Source: Anthopleura xanthogrammica (Eukaryota; Cnidaria; Anthozoa; Actiniaria; Actiniidae). From it: DNA of 64,000 nucleotides. The notes under the pieces were generated by a model. The model did no database searches. It worked only from the letters and a program-made list of their open reading frames with translations, and was not told the DNA's origin. A program made the translations under genes and the position numbers. The stretch spans positions 10,271,043 through 10,335,042 of the forward strand of contig OZ025222.1 in NCBI GenBank assembly GCA_964019055.1, read 5' to 3'. Of the stretch, positions 60,640 through 64,000 are shown in pieces; the stretch's first letter is position 1, and every line of letters begins with the position of its first letter.

Positions 60640-63600
60640 GGTGATGCTTTATTTATGATAGTGCATTTTCTGAAAGACAGCCCAAAAGTACTTTATGAAA
60701 TTACTTAACAAATATCATGATAAATCTAAAAAATAATTATTAAACAAAATAAACTTTCCAAAAAAGAAAGTCTTGTGTTTATTTTAAAAACTGGGATTGG
60801 TTTTCAGAAAAATAACTTAATTTTTGTGTTGTATTTGTCATCAGCTCTATCCCGACAACTTTGCCAAAAGGGAAATGAATTCTTTCACTGTTTGGTGCAG
60901 ACACAAGAAAGAAAGAGGGTGTCCTTGGAATGGACCACTGGGGAACCTTGAGGTATACATGTACATACTGTTTATGAATACTACTGTATCTACTTTAATC
61001 ATAGGGTAGGAAAGATATGACACTGACTTACAACACATACACTGTACATGGTACATGGTACAACATGAAGTAACATTGAATACTTTCTCATGAGAATGGT
61101 TATTATACAAGTGGGAAATATGGCGCAATGATAATAATAATAATAATAATAATAATAAACTTTATTAATGTGTCAGAGATTCCTAGCTTGTACTCAGTAC
61201 AAGCTAATTGGGGACACCTGTCTACCTGTCTAGTATAAAATATAATAATAATAAAACTTTACATTAGAAATAAACTAAGTTAAAATATAATTATTTGATA
61301 TGTATATATATAGATTATGGATTGTAGATAGATCAAAGACAAGACATAACTTTTGCTGTTACTCGGAGTTTCACCAAGTGAAACTCCGAGTAACAGCAAA
61401 AGTTATGTCTTGTCTTTGATCTATCTACAATCCATAATCTATAATGCTCTACATGTCAATGTATTCAGCACTTTACCGTCAGAATAGACACATCCAGATA
61501 TATATATATATATACATACATTATAAGACTAAGACCCAACCCCACACCCCTATGTGCCTGTTTCTTCCCTCTCCCCTCCCCTCCCCTCCCCTCCTACCCA
61601 TTATCAGATCATCAATCTAATATGTACACTTTTTAAAATATATTCAAAAGTAAGAATTTGAAACTAATAAGTATTATTAAGACTAAGGTCGAGTTTAGAT
61701 TTTGCTCATTTGCATTAGACTCAGCACATGTGAAATCCAACGCCCCAAATGGGGCCTCAGTCTATATAGATATGATAACATACAATAAGATACACTCGAT
61801 TGCAGAAACGTTGTAGTATACATTTATGCATATATACAAATACCTAATTAGATGCAAAAATTGAAAAAATTCCTAAAATATGATTGTTTATAGATTGAAA
61901 ATATCCAAAAACACTTCTATGCCTTGCATTTATGCAAGACACATCAAATATATAAAGTTTTGAAGCATCAGATATTAATGAATTATATTTATTTATATAT
62001 TTTCACTTTTTGGGCTTAAATACTCTCTAATATATATATAACGATATCTAATAGCGCTCAAATCATATTTTTTCTGTTCTTTATTGATAAAACATGAAAA
62101 AATATTATTTTGTGAGATATGCATCAATGGGTACAGAGTTATTATTTTTTTTCATGTTTTTACATCTCATTAGGTATTTGTATATATGTATATATGTACA
62201 ACGTTTCTGCAATCGAGTGTATCTTATCGTATGTTATATCTATATATACCCTATGATCTAAGTATTACTCAAATAACAGTTCTTACACCGCGTTTGCCAT
62301 AGGTGGTTGTGTTAACCCTAGGAATGGAAAAATCTTCTGAGTTTCTAAGTTTGTAACTACAGCTATTTAAATTAAAGATATCCGATATGTAACCAGGACA
62401 TAAATTATTCTTAACTTTGTACATAATTATCGCTATCTCCGCAACACTGAAATAGTTCATTATTTACAAGATGTGTATCATTGTATCATTTTAGGAACAC
62501 ATGAAAACATGTGAATTTTCTGATGTCAAATGTCCCAATTCCTGTGGCAATAAAGTGCAACTACGCCATCTAGAAGAACACATGGGAAAAAGCTGTCCAA
62601 AGCGTAAAACAGAATGCCCATTTTGTCACCAGAAAATCTTTGTAACAGAAGCTGAGGTATCTATCTCTCTATCTCTCTATCATGACCATAATAAGTATCA
62701 TCATGAAGACACCATAGATGAAACTAAGGGGGTTGATCACACATCTATCTCTCTATCATGACTATAATAAGTATCATCATGAAGACACCATAGATGAAAC
62801 TAAGGGGGTTGATCACACATCTATCTCTCTATCATGACTATAATAAGTATCATCATGAAGACACCATAGATGAAACTAAGGGGGTTGATCACACATCTAT
62901 CTCTCTATCATGACCATAATAAGTACAGTATCATCATGAAGACACCATAGATGAAACTAAGGGGGTTGATCACATATCTATCTCTCTATCATGACCATAA
63001 TAAGTATCATCATGAAGACACCATAGATGAAACTAAGGGGGTTGATCACATATCTATCTCTCTATCATGACCATAATAAGTATCATCATGAAGACACCAT
63101 AGATGAAACTAAGGGGGTTGATCACATATCTATCTCTCTATCATGACCATAATAAGTATCATCATGAAGACACCATAGATGAAACTAAGGGGGTTGATCT
63201 CACATCTATCTCTCTATCGTGACTATAATAAGTATCATCATGAAGACACCATGGATGAAACTAAGGGGGTTGATCACATATCTATCTCTCTATCATGACT
63301 ATAATAAGTATCATCATGAAGACACCATAGATGAAACTAAGGGGGTTGATCACACATCTATCTCTCTATCATGACCATAATAAGTACAGTATCATCATGA
63401 AGACACCATAGATGAAACTAAGGGGGTTGATCACACATCTATCTCTCTATCATGACCATAATAAGTATCATGAAGACACCATAGATGAAACTAAGGGGGT
63501 TGATCACATATCTATCTCTCTATCATGACCATAATAAGTATCATCATGAAGACACCATAGATGAAACTAAGGGGGTTGATCACATATCTATCTCTCTATC

Positions 63601-64000
63601 ATGACCATAATAAGTATCATCATGAAGACACCATAGATGAAACTATGGGGGTTGATCACACATCTATCTCTCTATCATGACTATAATAAGTATCATCATG
63701 AAGACACCATAGATGAAACTAAGGGGGTTGATCTCACATCTATCTCTCTATCATGACTATAATAAGTATCATCATGAAGACACCATGGATGAAACTAAGG
63801 GGGTTGATCACATATCTATCTCTCTATCATGACCATAATAAGTATCATGAAGACACCATAGATGAAACTAAGGAGGTTGATCACATATCTATCTCTCTAT
63901 CATGACCATAATAAGTATCATGAAGACACCATAGATGAAACTAAGGGGGTTGCTTACATATCTATCTCTCTATCATGACCATAATAAGTATCATCATGAA
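58619..64000 (+). CDS. TRAF6: TRAF6-like E3 ubiquitin ligase, N-terminal part (continues off right edge)
   Basis: TRAF6 makes K63-linked ubiquitin chains downstream of Toll/IL-1 and TNF-family receptors in the cytosol. Coding exons here: 58619-58854, 60153-60204, 60845-60952, 62495-62656; in phase, 186 codons. [19 protein letters not shown] leads into a RING with C50, C53, C65, H67, C70, C73, C85 and D88. The final Asp in place of Cys (CPVD) is the TRAF6 pattern. [14 protein letters not shown] matches the family after the RING. Exons 3-4 then give TRAF-type zinc fingers (C..H/C pairs in [48 protein letters not shown]). The coiled coil and MATH domain lie beyond the window. The start Met at 58619 is the first in frame. 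The intron after exon 4 is a 76-bp satellite. Confidence 0.92.
59220..59400. repeat. Dispersed element copy, TRAF6 intron 1
   Basis: TACTGACTTACAGCACATAC, ATACGATATGCTGTAACAT and CCATTGTCTTCCAGTAATTG, as at 36640-36900 and 48600. Confidence 0.6.
59578..59795. mobile_element. TIR MITE, TRAF6 intron 1
   Basis: Inverted ends CAGACAACTCGCCTACGGAC and GTCCGTAGGCGAGTTGTCTG, about 218 bp apart. Confidence 0.75.
60428..60650. repeat. (GAT)n-rich microsatellite, TRAF6 intron 2
   Basis: TGATGATGATGGTGATGATG and variants over 220 bp. Confidence 0.95.
61018..61135. repeat. Dispersed element copy, TRAF6 intron 3
   Basis: CACTGACTTACAACACATAC, GGTACAACATGAAGTAACAT and ACAAGTGGGAAATATGG match the family at 36640, 48600 and 59220. 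Confidence 0.55.
61309..61443. repeat. Perfect 66-bp-arm hairpin, 3-nt loop
   Basis: Left arm 61309-61374, loop CAA 61375-61377, right arm 61378-61443. No mismatch was found by reading it base for base. Arm landmarks: AAGACAAGACATAAC, GCTGTTACTCGGAGTTTCAC. TRAF6 intron 3. Confidence 0.95.
61763..62248. mobile_element. TIR MITE, TRAF6 intron 3
   Basis: Inverted ends of about 50 bp: AGATACACTCGATTGCAGAA with AACGTTGTA at the left, TACAACGTT with TTCTGCAATCGAGTGTATCT at the right. AT-rich interior without a coding frame. Confidence 0.75.
62657..64000. repeat. 76-bp satellite, at least 17 copies, to window end
   Basis: Unit contains ATCTATCTCTCTATCATGAC, CATAATAAGTATCATCATG and AAGACACCATAGATGAAAC. 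It begins at the splice donor of TRAF6 exon 4 (GTATCTATCTCTC). Copies differ by a few bases and small indels (ATCATGAAG against ATCATCATGAAG; extra ACAGT in two). Confidence 0.95.

Noticed and set aside
62657..64000. CRISPR-like array
   Set aside because: Units are contiguous 76-bp repeats without unique spacers, in an animal intron.

Overview
This is a 64 kb window from an AT-rich, intron-dense animal nuclear genome. The genes recognised (SETDB1, RECQL/RECQ1, a glutathione S-transferase, a probable ciliary microtubule inner protein, a TBC Rab-GAP, LARGE and TRAF6) are metazoan families with GT-AG introns. Many exons are 30-130 bases long. Together with very abundant MITEs, SINEs and minisatellites this suggests a non-vertebrate animal, perhaps a sponge or cnidarian, but the sequence alone does not fix the lineage. 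All gene models were built by reading splice sites and codon phase by eye and by recalling family sequences. No alignment or transcript data were available.

Layout, left to right. (1) 421-15132, minus: the first 22 exons of SETDB1 (triple-Tudor region, a low-complexity linker with a coding minisatellite, and the start of the MBD). The pre-SET and SET exons lie off the left edge. Its introns hold a 2.1 kb, nearly uniform 12-bp satellite and a MITE family. (2) 15539-20406, plus: complete RECQL helicase in 8 exons, head-to-head with SETDB1 across about 400 bp. (3) 20587-24047: a 3.46 kb element with long terminal inverted repeats and a 6-bp flanking direct repeat. It encloses an intronless GST gene (22542-23240, minus) and nested MITEs. 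(4) 25302-26796: a 1.5 kb fold-back palindrome. (5) 27036-27989, minus: a small two-exon gene resembling the CIMIP2/FAM166 family, head-to-head with (6) 28328-39767, plus: a 19-exon TBC-domain Rab-GAP. A minus-strand THAP/transposase-derived ORF (31763-33124) sits in its fifth intron. (7) 41205-57482, minus: LARGE, the bifunctional xylosyl/glucuronyltransferase of matriglycan synthesis, about 22-23 exons, convergent with the TBC gene. (8) 58619-64000, plus: the first four coding exons of TRAF6 (RING and TRAF zinc fingers), running into a 76-bp satellite and off the right edge. LARGE and TRAF6 diverge, and a stack of perfect-arm hairpin elements lies between them.

The genes do not form a pathway; they are neighbouring housekeeping, chromatin, repair and signalling genes. 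The most unusual content is in the repeats: a GST gene inside a TIR element, a tRNA-like SINE whose tail is a 57-bp minisatellite present at seven loci, exon edges copied into intronic tandem repeats at five exons, and several fold-back elements with clear target-site duplications.
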